From the NCBI RefSeq assembly GCF_902833645.1, contig NZ_CADFGE010000011.1:248001-312000 (forward strand): 64,000 nucleotides of DNA, given 5' to 3'. Under the pieces are notes generated by a model. The model was given only the letters and a program-made list of their open reading frames with translations, was not told the DNA's origin and did not search any database. This document shows, piece by piece, positions 1-8,048 of the stretch. This stretch comes from Paraburkholderia fungorum. Lineage in GTDB: Bacteria > Pseudomonadota > Gammaproteobacteria > Burkholderiales > Burkholderiaceae. Each line of letters starts with the position of its first letter. Position 1 is the first letter of the stretch. Made by a program: the position numbers and the translations under genes.

Positions 1-92
1 ACCAGTTCGCCCGGCGGAAAGTCGAGCGAAACGTTATCGAGCGCGACGAAATCGCCGAAGCGCTTTTGCAGGTTACGAACGGTGATACCCAT
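1..92 (-). CDS. cysA: Sulfate/thiosulfate ABC transporter ATP-binding protein CysA, N-terminal fragment
   Basis: Only the first 30 or so codons lie in the window; the gene continues beyond base 1. The visible start MGITVRNLQKRFGDF followed by ALDNVSLDF is the usual beginning of CysA, the cytoplasmic ATPase that drives sulfate and thiosulfate import. Its ATG shares one base with the cysW stop codon (TAATG), so the two are probably translationally coupled. Identity rests on this short stretch plus its position directly after cysW. Confidence 0.85.
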   Translation of the reverse strand, partial: MGITVRNLQKRFGDFVALDNVSLDFPPGEL

Positions 93-1114
93 TACAGCTC
101 TCCTTGCTTGAGCGGGTGCTTGACTACATTGTTCGGCGAACGGGCCGCCTTGACGGACGGTGCAGCGGCGCCCGGCGCGAGCGGCCCGGCATGGGCCGGC
201 ACGTCGCGCGCGGCGGACAGTTCCGCCGACATGTGGCGCTCGGCGAGCAGTTTCAAGCCGAGCGTCACGAGCGCCAGCAAGGCCAGCACCGATGCCACGG
301 CGAACGCTGCCGAGAAGTTGTATTCGTTATAGAGAATTTCGACGTGCAAGGGCATCGTGTCGGTCTGACCGCGAATGTGGCCGGACACCACCGACACCGC
401 GCCGAACTCGCCCATCGCCCGCGCATTACACAGAATCACGCCGTACAGCAGACCCCATTTGACGTTCGGCAGCGTGACCCGGCGGAAGATCTGCCATCCG
501 GACGCGCCGAGCACGTGCGCGGCCTCTTCTTCGTCGTTGCCTTGCGCCTGCATCAGCGGAATCAGTTCACGCGCGACGAACGGGAACGTGACGAAAATCG
601 TTGCCAGCACGATGCCCGGCACCGCGAAGATGATCTGCACGTTGTGGTCCTGCAACCACGGCCCGAACCAGCCCTGCGCGCCGAACATCAGCACGTAGAT
701 CAAACCGGAAATCACCGGCGAGACCGAGAACGGCAGATCAATCAACGTGGTCAGCAAGGCCTTGCCGCGAAACTCGAACTTGGCGATACACCAGGACGCG
801 GCGAGGCCGAACACGAGATTCAACGGCACCGCGATCGCGGCTGTAATCACGGTGAGCTTGATGGCCGATAGCGCATCCGGATCGGCCAGGGATTCCAGAT
901 AGAAGCCCAGGCCCTTGTTCAGGGCCTGATAGAACACCGCGACGAGCGGCACGACCAGGAACAGCGCAAGAAACAGCAACGCGACGCTGGTCAGAATCCA
1001 GCGCACGACAGGCGATTCGGTGACCGGATCGGGCCGGCGCGCGACATTAAGCGGCGCGCGCGGCGCCACGGCAACAACCGCGGCATCCGCGTCATTCACG
1101 GAGTTGCGGCTCAT
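92..1114 (-). CDS. cysW: Sulfate ABC transporter permease CysW
   Basis: Inner-membrane permease of the sulfate/thiosulfate importer, 340 residues. The product has about six membrane segments and the binding-protein-dependent permease loop near EEEAAHVLGASGWQIFRRVTLPN, which docks on CysA. The start chosen is the ATG of MSRNSVNDADAAV, which overlaps the cysT stop in an ATGA junction; an in-frame start 28 codons further upstream lies inside cysT and gives an arginine-rich sequence unlike the family. The N-terminus of about 45 residues before the first membrane segment is a little long. It sits third in the operon sbp-cysT-cysW-cysA. Confidence 0.93.
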   Translation of the reverse strand: MSRNSVNDADAAVVAVAPRAPLNVARRPDPVTESPVVRWILTSVALLFLALFLVVPLVAVFYQALNKGLGFYLESLADPDALSAIKLTVITAAIAVPLNLVFGLAASWCIAKFEFRGKALLTTLIDLPFSVSPVISGLIYVLMFGAQGWFGPWLQDHNVQIIFAVPGIVLATIFVTFPFVARELIPLMQAQGNDEEEAAHVLGASGWQIFRRVTLPNVKWGLLYGVILCNARAMGEFGAVSVVSGHIRGQTDTMPLHVEILYNEYNFSAAFAVASVLALLALVTLGLKLLAERHMSAELSAARDVPAHAGPLAPGAAAPSVKAARSPNNVVKHPLKQGEL

Positions 1115-2004
1115 TGCACACCTCCGCCAAGCGCCACGCTCGCGGCAGCAGGTGCCGGACCTGCGCCGCCACGGCTGGTGCGACGCTGCAAATACCATTG
1201 CAAGGTGTTGATGAGCAGCAGCATCAGGAACGACACCACCAGCATGACCACGGCCAGCGCGGTCGCGCCGGCGTAGTCGTATTGTTCGAGCTTGGTAATG
1301 ATCAGCAGCGACGTGATTTCCGATTTCATCGGCACATTACCGGCGATGAAAATCACCGAACCGTATTCGCCGAGCGCCCGCGCGAATGCCAGCGCGAAAC
1401 CCGTCAGCAAGGCTGGGAACACGGCCGGCAGCACGACGCGGCGAAACGTCAGCCAGCGCGAGGCGCCGAGGCAGGCAGCCGCTTCTTCCTGCTCGCGTTC
1501 GAACTCTTCGAGCACCGGCTGCACGGTCCGCACGACGAACGGCAAACCGATGAAGGTCAGCGCGACCAGCACACCGGCCGGCGTGAAAGCGATCTTGATG
1601 CCGAGCGGTTCGAGAAACTGGCCGATCCAGCCGTTGCCCGCGTACACCGCCGCGAGCGAAATGCCGGCCACGGAGGTCGGCAATGCAAACGGCAGATCGA
1701 CCACCGCATCGACGATGCGCTTGAACGGGAACGTATAGCGCACCAGCACCCACGCGACCAGAAAACCGAACACCGCGTTGATCAGCGCGCCGCCGAGGGC
1801 CGAGAAAAACGTCAGGCGATACGACGCGAGCACGCGCGGCGACGTGACCGCGCGCACGAACTGAGGCCAGTCGAGCGTCGCGGTCTTGAGAAAGGTCGCC
1901 GCAAGCGGAATCAGCACCACGAGGCTCAGATAAGCCACCGTGATGCCGAGTGTCAGGCCAAAACCGGGCAACGCGCTCGGTTTTCGGAAGGTCAACGTCG
2001 TCAT
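1111..2004 (-). CDS. cysT: Sulfate ABC transporter permease CysT (CysU)
   Basis: Second permease subunit of the sulfate importer, 297 residues. It begins MTTLTFRKPSALPGFGLTLG, has about six hydrophobic segments and contains the EAA-type loop EEAAACLGASRWLTFRRVVLP that contacts the ATPase. CysT and CysW normally form a heterodimeric channel. The stop overlaps the cysW start by the ATGA arrangement. A strong hairpin separates it from the upstream sbp gene. Confidence 0.93.
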   Translation of the reverse strand: MTTLTFRKPSALPGFGLTLGITVAYLSLVVLIPLAATFLKTATLDWPQFVRAVTSPRVLASYRLTFFSALGGALINAVFGFLVAWVLVRYTFPFKRIVDAVVDLPFALPTSVAGISLAAVYAGNGWIGQFLEPLGIKIAFTPAGVLVALTFIGLPFVVRTVQPVLEEFEREQEEAAACLGASRWLTFRRVVLPAVFPALLTGFALAFARALGEYGSVIFIAGNVPMKSEITSLLIITKLEQYDYAGATALAVVMLVVSFLMLLLINTLQWYLQRRTSRGGAGPAPAAASVALGGGVQ

Positions 2005-2057
2005 GCTCAGTACTCTTTCAGGGTTGAAACCGGCGGCTCTTTTCGGCCGCCTGGCTG

Positions 2058-2092
2058 GCCAGAAAGCGCGCCTTGCGGGCGCGCTTTCTGGC
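2058..2092 (-). promoter_or_regulatory. Strong intercistronic hairpin between sbp and cysT
   Basis: A perfect 15-bp inverted repeat (arms GCCAGAAAGCGCGCC and GGCGCGCTTTCTGGC) closes a 5-base loop. It lies 50 bases after the sbp stop and 54 bases before the cysT start and has no run of T after it. Such hairpins commonly protect the 3' end of the binding-protein part of an ABC operon mRNA, or terminate part of the transcripts, so that the binding protein exceeds the permease. The role here is inferred. Confidence 0.7.
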
Positions 2093-2141
2093 GAGGTGTC
2101 ACTACGCGTTCAACCGCGCATGTCGTTGTGCCGGGTGCCCC

Positions 2142-3191
2142 TTACTGCGGCGAGTAAATCGAATCGAACACACCGCCGTCGGCAAAGTGCGTCTTCTGGG
2201 CATTGGCCCAACCGCCGAACGAATCGTCCACCGTGTACAGCTTCAGCTTCGGAAACTTCGAGGTCAGCTCGGCCGGCACCTTGCTCGAACGCGGACGGTA
2301 GAAGTTCTTCGCCGCGATTTCCTGACCCTGCTCGCTGTACAGGAAGTTCAGATACGCTTCGGCCAGCTTGCGCGTGCCGTGCTTGTCGACCACCTTGTCC
2401 ACCACCGCAACCGGCGGCTCGGCCAGAATGCTCACCGACGGCACGACGATCTCGAACTTGTCCGGACCGAATTCCTTCAACGAAAGGAAGGCTTCGTTTT
2501 CCCACGCGATCAGCACGTCGCCGATGCCGCGTTGCACGAAGCTGGTGGTCGCGCCGCGCGCGCCCGAATCCAGCACGCCGGCATTCTTATAGAGCTTGCC
2601 GACGAATTCCTTCGCTTTCTGGTCGTTGCCGCCCGGCTGATGTTCGGCGTAAGCCCATGCAGCCAGATAGTTCCAGCGCGCGCCGCCCGAAGTCTTCGGA
2701 TTCGGCGTGACGATCGACACGCCTGGCTTGATCAGATCGTCCCAATCCTTGATGTGCTTCGGGTTGCCCTTGCGCACCAGAAACACGATCGTCGACGTGT
2801 ACGGCGACGCGTTGTCCGGCAGGCGCTTTTGCCAACCCTTGTCGATCAACCCCTTGTTGGCCAGCGCGTCGATGTCGTAGGCGAGCGCCAGCGTCACCAC
2901 GTCCGCCTGCAAACCGTCCAGCACCGAACGCGCCTGCGCACCCGAGCCGCCGTGCGACTGCTTGAAGGTGATCGTCTCGCCCGTTTTCGCCTTCCATTCC
3001 TTGCCGAATGCCTGGTTGACGTCCTGGTACAACTCGCGTGTCGGGTCGTACGACACGTTCAGCAGCGTCGTGTCAGCTGCATGCGCCTGCGTCACGACGC
3101 CGGCCGCGGTCATCGTGCCGATTACGCCGAAAGCGAGCGCCGCAATCAATTTTCTGGTTTTGCCTGCCAGCCCCGTGCCTTGATGGTTCAT
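2142..3191 (-). CDS. sbp: Periplasmic sulfate-binding protein
   Basis: Periplasmic receptor that captures sulfate (or thiosulfate) for the CysTWA transporter; 349 residues. A signal peptide occupies about residues 1-39 (hydrophobic LIAALAFGVIGTMTAAGVV, cleavage after AHA). The mature start TTLLNVSYDPTRELY and the segment QSHGGSGAQARSVLDGL are family hallmarks. It is the first gene of the operon and is transcribed divergently from lexA. CysP and Sbp cannot be separated reliably by eye, so the symbol is a best guess. Confidence 0.92.
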   Translation of the reverse strand: MNHQGTGLAGKTRKLIAALAFGVIGTMTAAGVVTQAHAADTTLLNVSYDPTRELYQDVNQAFGKEWKAKTGETITFKQSHGGSGAQARSVLDGLQADVVTLALAYDIDALANKGLIDKGWQKRLPDNASPYTSTIVFLVRKGNPKHIKDWDDLIKPGVSIVTPNPKTSGGARWNYLAAWAYAEHQPGGNDQKAKEFVGKLYKNAGVLDSGARGATTSFVQRGIGDVLIAWENEAFLSLKEFGPDKFEIVVPSVSILAEPPVAVVDKVVDKHGTRKLAEAYLNFLYSEQGQEIAAKNFYRPRSSKVPAELTSKFPKLKLYTVDDSFGGWANAQKTHFADGGVFDSIYSPQ

Positions 3192-3463
3192 GCCAACTTT
3201 CTCCGCGTGGTGGTCCGCTGAAACAGCGTGTGGTGTTGTTTTGCGTCGCGGTCACGTGCACATGAGCCCCAACTCGAAGGGCAGTCTATCGAAGAGCTTT
3301 CATCATTAAAAATAATGTTTCTTCATTCTTTAATACGCAAAAGTGGTAATGACGGCCGGATAAGGCGTTGCGGCACGAAAACGGGTGTTGTGGCGTCCGT
3401 TTGCGGCGCTGGAGCGGCAGCCCAGGGCACGAACTTAAAGTAAAGCTTGAATTGCGCGGAATA

Positions 3464-3479
3464 CTGTATAAAAATACAG
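3464..3479. promoter_or_regulatory. SOS box 1 (LexA operator)
   Basis: CTGTATAAAAATACAG is a CTGT-N8-ACAG match to the beta/gammaproteobacterial LexA operator with an AT-rich core. It ends 27 bases before the lexA start codon. LexA bound here would repress its own gene until RecA-stimulated self-cleavage. Confidence 0.95.
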
Positions 3480-3483
3480 GCAC

Positions 3484-3499
3484 CTGTTCATACATACAG
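3484..3499. promoter_or_regulatory. SOS box 2 (LexA operator)
   Basis: CTGTTCATACATACAG is a second CTGT-N8-ACAG site, 20 bases (about two helical turns) downstream of the first and only 7 bases before the lexA ATG. The spacing would place two LexA dimers on the same face of the DNA, as at the E. coli lexA promoter. Confidence 0.93.
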
Positions 3500-3506
3500 T
3501 GGCGCC

Positions 3507-4157
3507 ATGACCAAACTTACCGCACGTCAGCAGCAGGTTTTCGATTTGATCCGCCGGGCTATCGAACGCACCGGCTTCCCGCCCACACGGGCGGAAATCG
3601 CCGCCGAGCTGGGTTTCAGTTCGGCCAATTCGGCAGAAGAACATTTACGGGCGCTGGCTCGCAAGGGCGTGATCGAACTGGCGGCCGGCGCATCGCGGGG
3701 CATTCGCCTGCTGGGGGGCGCCGAAGATTCGCCGTACCAGTTCACGCTGCCGCACGCCAGCATCATGCAACTGTCGCTGCCGCTGATCGGTCGCGTTGCG
3801 GCGGGTAGCCCGATCCTCGCGCAGGAACATATCTCGCAGCATTACGCGTGCGACCCGGCACTGTTCTCGAGCAAGCCGGACTACCTGCTGAAAGTACGCG
3901 GGCTGTCCATGCGCGACGCGGGCATCTTCGACGGCGACCTGCTCGCGGTACAGAAGAAAAGCGAAGCCAAAGACGGTCAGATCATCATCGCGCGCCTTGG
4001 CGACGACGTAACGGTCAAGCGCCTGAAGCGCCGGCCGAACGGTATCGAGTTGATCGCCGAGAACCCCGATTACGACAACATCTTCGTTGAAACCGGCAGT
4101 GCGGAATTCGCGCTCGAGGGTATTGCCGTCGGGCTGATCCGCCCGGGCGAGTTCTAA
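3507..4157 (+). CDS. lexA: LexA repressor/autoprotease
   Basis: Transcriptional repressor of the SOS response, 216 residues. Residues about 1-65 are the winged helix-turn-helix (MTKLTARQQQVFDLI, then FPPTRAEIAAELGFSSANSAEEHL). The self-cleavage site is the Ala-Gly pair in GRVAAGSP. The S24 peptidase domain follows, with the catalytic serine in VRGLSMRDAGI and the lysine in DDVTVKRLKR. The start is fixed by homology and by the second SOS box immediately upstream; a start 20 codons earlier would overlap both operators. The length is normal for the family. Confidence 0.97.
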   Translation: MTKLTARQQQVFDLIRRAIERTGFPPTRAEIAAELGFSSANSAEEHLRALARKGVIELAAGASRGIRLLGGAEDSPYQFTLPHASIMQLSLPLIGRVAAGSPILAQEHISQHYACDPALFSSKPDYLLKVRGLSMRDAGIFDGDLLAVQKKSEAKDGQIIIARLGDDVTVKRLKRRPNGIELIAENPDYDNIFVETGSAEFALEGIAVGLIRPGEF

Positions 4158-4214
4158 GCCCTGCGCGTGCGCCAACCCAAAGCTGCCCCAACGTTGAATC
4201 GCCTGGAGAGACTC

Positions 4215-4565
4215 ATGGAACGCCTTGCCCGCCTGCTGCCTTTTCGCCAGTTCGGTCGTCTGCGCCATCTGCGCAAGCTGGTGCCCTGTTCGCTAATCGA
4301 TGCGTCCCCGGCCGGCACTCCATCGCTATCGCTGTTCGACGCACCGGGCGGAGAAGCAGGTTTGCCGTCCTCGTTGCCGGCTTTTGCGCGCGTGTCACTG
4401 AATTCCGGGCTGAATACGGCTGAACCCGCGCGCCGTGCGCCGGTGCGCGTCTATCATGGGCCGTCGCGGCTGATCATGGTCGGCACGGTAGACGCCGTGT
4501 GCCGCATGATCGATCGTTGCATCGCCGACGAAGCTAACGTGCACGGCGCGGTGTTCGAGGCATAA
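4215..4565 (+). CDS. Small protein of unknown function downstream of lexA
   Basis: A 116-residue protein starting MERLARLLPFRQFGRLRHL, preceded by GGAGAG six bases before the ATG. It begins 57 bases after the lexA stop on the same strand, so it may be cotranscribed and SOS-controlled. The N-terminal 25 residues are basic and amphipathic; the middle is low-complexity; the C-terminal part, ending near DAVCRMIDRCIADEANVHGA, looks folded. In other proteobacteria the gene after lexA is often a cell-division inhibitor of the SulA type, but I see no convincing SulA similarity. Function unknown. Confidence 0.65.
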   Translation: MERLARLLPFRQFGRLRHLRKLVPCSLIDASPAGTPSLSLFDAPGGEAGLPSSLPAFARVSLNSGLNTAEPARRAPVRVYHGPSRLIMVGTVDAVCRMIDRCIADEANVHGAVFEA

Positions 4566-4672
4566 GCTGCACGGCGGGTGGGCTGCAACCGGCTGCCTCC
4601 ATGCATCGCATGGGATCGTTTTTACGTGGCCGCGGTCCACGTTAGATGACACCTGATAGAGAGTCCCGCTCG

Positions 4673-5341
4673 ATGGCAGTTTCAACTCGCACCAAACGTA
4701 GCGCCACCCGGCCGCTGATCGTCACTTTGATTGTGATTGTGGTGATCGCCGCATTGGGGTTCGGATATGCGTCGCCCTACATAGCGCTAAATAATCTCAA
4801 GCGCGCGGCGGACGCACGTGATGCGCAAACCGTCAATCAATACGTCGATTTTCCCGCGTTGCGCGAGAGCCTGAAACAGCAGGTCACCGGCCTGCTCACG
4901 CGCAGGCTCGACGGGCATGGCAACGGTAATCCGTTCGCAGCGATTGGCGCCATGATCGGCGTGGCCTTGATCGGTCCACTGGTCGACGCTTATGCGACAC
5001 CCGACGGCGTGGCGGCCTTGCTGAACGGCATTCCGCCGCGCGGTAACCCGGGCGAACGGCCGCCGGTTCCTCCTGCCGCGTCTGGGTCTGCACCGGAACC
5101 AGCCCCGCCTGTTGCGGGTAGTACGGGCAACGACGCGGCCAACAGCACAACCAACGGCGCAACCCATAGCGAGAACAACGCGACGCCACCGCAACCGCCG
5201 CAAACCACGGCGGGCTATCGCGGCCTCAACGAGTTCGTCGTCACTTATCAGCATGGTGCCGGCGATGCGCGTTACTCGGCGATCTTGCAACGCGAAGGTT
5301 TATTCACCTGGAAGCTGGCCGCGGTCGATCTGAACGAGTGA
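4673..5341 (+). CDS. DUF2939-family membrane-anchored protein
   Basis: A 222-residue protein with one N-terminal membrane segment (residues about 15-36, LIVTLIVIVVIAALGFGYA) and the rest presumably periplasmic. The stretch LNNLKRAADARDAQTVNQYVDFPALRESLKQQV is typical of the DUF2939 family, which has no assigned biochemical function. Residues about 125-180 are a Pro/Asn/Thr-rich linker (repeats of NxTTNGAT type). I chose the ATG at 4673 because a GAGAG ribosome site precedes it; an in-frame ATG nine codons upstream lacks one. Confidence 0.75.
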   Translation: MAVSTRTKRSATRPLIVTLIVIVVIAALGFGYASPYIALNNLKRAADARDAQTVNQYVDFPALRESLKQQVTGLLTRRLDGHGNGNPFAAIGAMIGVALIGPLVDAYATPDGVAALLNGIPPRGNPGERPPVPPAASGSAPEPAPPVAGSTGNDAANSTTNGATHSENNATPPQPPQTTAGYRGLNEFVVTYQHGAGDARYSAILQREGLFTWKLAAVDLNE

Positions 5342-5495
5342 TCGTCCGGAGGGGGCGTCCGGCGAACGCAACCGGGCCGAACGAATCACAATCTGGCTGA
5401 TGCGCTCGCCCTGAACAAGCGAGCGCTCGGCTCAAATGACCCGTTTGCCCCGCTCAGCCAGATTCACGGGCCTTACGTCATAATCCCGTCCTGCT

Positions 5496-5963
5496 TCAAG
5501 CCGCCTCTGCTTGCTGCTGCTCCTGTGCGGAAGAGCACGCCACCAGAATGCTGCACGAGATCCGATCGAGCAACGGCGTATTGCCCGCGCCCATCCACCA
5601 TCGTGACAGACCGGTTCGGCAACGATGGCCGACCACCACGAGATCGACATGCAGTTCGTTGGCGAGGTTGGCGATCTCGTCGATCGGATGGCCAAACGCA
5701 AAATGCCCTTGCGCGGCCACGCCGCGTTCGGTGAGCCAGTCCACGCCTTCCTGCAGAATGTCGCGGGCCGTTTTCTCGAAACTGCCGCAGGCCACATCGG
5801 TCAGCAGGCCGGCGCTTTGCGCAATGCTCGAGCGCATGTCGACCACCGACAGCAAGTGCGTTTCCGCTTTCAGATCCAACGCCAGGTCGGCGCCGCAACG
5901 TAACGCTTTGCGGCCTTCGCGCGAGCCGTCGTAGCACAACAGGATTTTTCGGTAGCTCGCCAT
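5496..5963 (-). CDS. Universal stress protein (UspA family)
   Basis: A 155-residue cytoplasmic protein with the UspA fold: strand one KILLCYDGS with the conserved Asp, the internal ELHVDLVVVGHR, and the C-terminal ISCSILVA. The nucleotide-binding G-x2-G-x9-G(S/T) signature is degenerate here (GHRCRTGLSRWWMGAGNTP), so ATP binding is uncertain. Such proteins act in stress survival, often by binding nucleotides or partner proteins. It is transcribed toward the DUF2939 gene and convergent with it. Confidence 0.9.
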   Translation of the reverse strand: MASYRKILLCYDGSREGRKALRCGADLALDLKAETHLLSVVDMRSSIAQSAGLLTDVACGSFEKTARDILQEGVDWLTERGVAAQGHFAFGHPIDEIANLANELHVDLVVVGHRCRTGLSRWWMGAGNTPLLDRISCSILVACSSAQEQQQAEAA

Positions 5964-6228
5964 GATTTATCTCCCATCCCGCGAGGAACGCGGTCTGAAT
6001 GAATCATGGTGCGCCGCAATTCAGGTTGCAAGGGATGGAAAACGCTAAGTGCGCCCTAAACCGGTGCGTGCTGGATTCGGGCCCGATCCGGGGCGCTCGC
6101 GCCCCTATGCGGCAGCGCAAGAAACACCATCGGGCCCATTCTGCGGCCGCCAACACCTCGCTGCCGATGCCATAGAATGGGCGGCCTTACCGGCTATTTG
6201 CCTCTTTTCCCGGAGCCTTGATCGATCC

Positions 6229-7143
6229 ATGTCTGAAGCCGCCATTGAGTTCCACCAGGTCAAAAAAAGCTACGGCGAAAAGAGGGTCGTCGACGGACTG
6301 TCGTTTCATGTCAACAGAGGCGAATGTTTCGGCCTGCTGGGCCCGAACGGCGCGGGCAAGACCACCACGTTGCGCATGCTGCTCGGCATTGCCACACCGG
6401 ACGCCGGCACGATTCGCCTGTGCGGCGAGCCGATTCCCGGCCGTGCGCGGATCGCGCGAGCGCGTGTTGGGGTCGTCCCACAGTTCGACAATCTCGATCC
6501 CGATTTCACGGTCCGCGAAAATCTGCTGGTATTTGGCCGTTACTTCGGTTTGAGCGCCGCGCAATGTCGCGCGATGGTGCCGTCGCTGCTTGAATTCGCG
6601 CGCCTCGAGAGCAAGGCGGATGCCCGCGTGAGCGAACTGTCGGGCGGCATGAAGCGGCGCCTCACGCTGGCGCGCGCGCTCGTCAACGATCCCGACGTGC
6701 TGATCATGGATGAGCCGACCACCGGCCTCGATCCGCAGGCGCGCCATCTGATCTGGGAACGGTTGCGTTCGCTGCTGGTACGCGGCAAGACCATCCTGCT
6801 GACCACGCACTTCATGGAAGAAGCCGAACGGCTGTGTCATCGCCTGTGCGTGATCGAGGAAGGACGCAAGATCGCCGAAGGCGCGCCGCGCGAGCTGATC
6901 GCATCCGAGATCGGCTGTGATGTGATCGAAATCTTCGGCCCCGATCCGGTGGCGTTGCGCGAAGAGCTGGCGCCGTTGGTGGAGCGCACCGAGATCAGTG
7001 GCGAGACGCTCTTCTGCTATGTGAACGACCCTCAGCCCGTGCATGCCCGCCTCAAGCAACGTGCCGATCTGCGCTATCTGCATCGTCCGGCGAATCTGGA
7101 AGATGTATTCCTGCGGCTGACCGGACGCGAGATGCAGGATTGA
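6229..7143 (+). CDS. nodI: ABC transporter ATP-binding protein, NodI-type
   Basis: Cytoplasmic ATPase of a two-component exporter, 304 residues. Walker A GPNGAGKTT, the ABC signature LSGGMKRRL and Walker B VLIMDEPT are all intact, as is the switch His in LLTTHFMEEAE. The overall sequence (VKKSYGEKRVVDGLSFHVNRGECFGLLGPNGAG in pieces) matches the NodI/DrrA group. The start is the ATG of MSEAAIEF; a longer reading frame upstream is not supported by homology. NodIJ exports lipochito-oligosaccharide in rhizobia, but Burkholderiaceae generally carry a non-symbiotic homologue, so nodulation should not be inferred. nodJ follows after 77 bases. Confidence 0.88.
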   Translation: MSEAAIEFHQVKKSYGEKRVVDGLSFHVNRGECFGLLGPNGAGKTTTLRMLLGIATPDAGTIRLCGEPIPGRARIARARVGVVPQFDNLDPDFTVRENLLVFGRYFGLSAAQCRAMVPSLLEFARLESKADARVSELSGGMKRRLTLARALVNDPDVLIMDEPTTGLDPQARHLIWERLRSLLVRGKTILLTTHFMEEAERLCHRLCVIEEGRKIAEGAPRELIASEIGCDVIEIFGPDPVALREELAPLVERTEISGETLFCYVNDPQPVHARLKQRADLRYLHRPANLEDVFLRLTGREMQD

Positions 7144-7220
7144 CGCGCAGCTTGACGCCAGACGGCACCGGCCCGGCTCGCAACCTTCTACCGCTATAAC
7201 GACACGGCAAGAGACACGCA

Positions 7221-8048
7221 ATGGACGCACGCACTTACGAACCGCACGGCGAGACGCCGCCAGAACAGGACACCTTCGCCGCTTTCCCGGCCAACGCGGT
7301 CAACTGGATTGCGGTATGGCGGCGCAACTATCTGGTCTGGAAGAAGCTCGCGATTGCCTCGATGTTCGGCAATCTTGCCGACCCGATGATCTATCTGTTC
7401 GGCCTGGGTTTCGGGCTTGGACTGATGGTCGGCCATGTCGACGGCGTGTCGTATATCGCATTTCTCGCCGCGGGCACGGTCGCGTCGAGCGTGATGATGT
7501 CGGCCAGTTTCGAGTCGATGTATTCGGGTTTTTCGCGCATGCACGTACAGCGCACGTGGGAGGCGATCATGCATACGCCGCTGACGCTGGGCGACATCGT
7601 GCTTGGCGAGGTGGTGTGGGCGGGCAGCAAGTCGATGCTATCGGGCGCGGCGATCATGCTGGTCGCCGGGGCGTTGGGATACGCGAATTTTCCGTCGATG
7701 TTGCTGGCGTTGCCGGTGATTGTGCTGACGGGGTTGGCATTCGCGAGTATCGCGATGGTGGTGACGGCGCTTGCTCCGTCGTATGACTTTTTTATGTTTT
7801 ATCAGACGTTGGTGTTGACGCCGATGTTGCTGTTGTCCGGGGTGTTTTTTCCTGCTTCGCAGTTGCCTGCCGCGGCGCGGGTTGTGACTGAGGTTTTGCC
7901 CCTGGCGCATGCTGTTGATCTGATTCGGCCGGCTATGCTGGGGCGGCCGGTTGAGGGGGTGGTGTTGCATGTTGCCGTGCTGGCGGCTTATGCGGTGAGT
8001 GGGTTTGTTGTTTCGGCGGTTTTGTTTCGGCGCAGGATGATGAAATAA
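7221..8048 (+). CDS. nodJ: ABC-2 type permease, NodJ-type
   Basis: Inner-membrane partner of the NodI-type ATPase, 275 residues with about six membrane segments. GNLADPMIYLFGLGFGLG near residue 55 and the C-terminal LSGVFFPASQLPAAARVVTEVLPLAHAVDLIRP in pieces are typical of the ABC-2/NodJ family. Codon use changes along the gene: the first half uses C-ending codons as in neighbours, whereas roughly the last 130 codons become strikingly G/T-ending. The stop codon abuts repeat element A, which continues the G/T-rich character. Confidence 0.88.
   Translation: MDARTYEPHGETPPEQDTFAAFPANAVNWIAVWRRNYLVWKKLAIASMFGNLADPMIYLFGLGFGLGLMVGHVDGVSYIAFLAAGTVASSVMMSASFESMYSGFSRMHVQRTWEAIMHTPLTLGDIVLGEVVWAGSKSMLSGAAIMLVAGALGYANFPSMLLALPVIVLTGLAFASIAMVVTALAPSYDFFMFYQTLVLTPMLLLSGVFFPASQLPAAARVVTEVLPLAHAVDLIRPAMLGRPVEGVVLHVAVLAAYAVSGFVVSAVLFRRRMMK

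Larger units (their letters stand above)
3192..3506. promoter_or_regulatory. Divergent promoter region between sbp and lexA
   Basis: The 315 bases separate the divergent sulfate operon and lexA. The lexA-proximal end carries two SOS boxes. The middle, about 3295-3345, is AT-richer than its surroundings and probably contains the promoter for sbp. A CysB-type site would be expected there but I could not define one. Confidence 0.6.

Noticed and set aside
6229..8048. Evidence for nodulation ability from nodI/nodJ
   Set aside because: No nodABC, nod box or other symbiosis gene is present, and housekeeping NodIJ homologues are common in this family.
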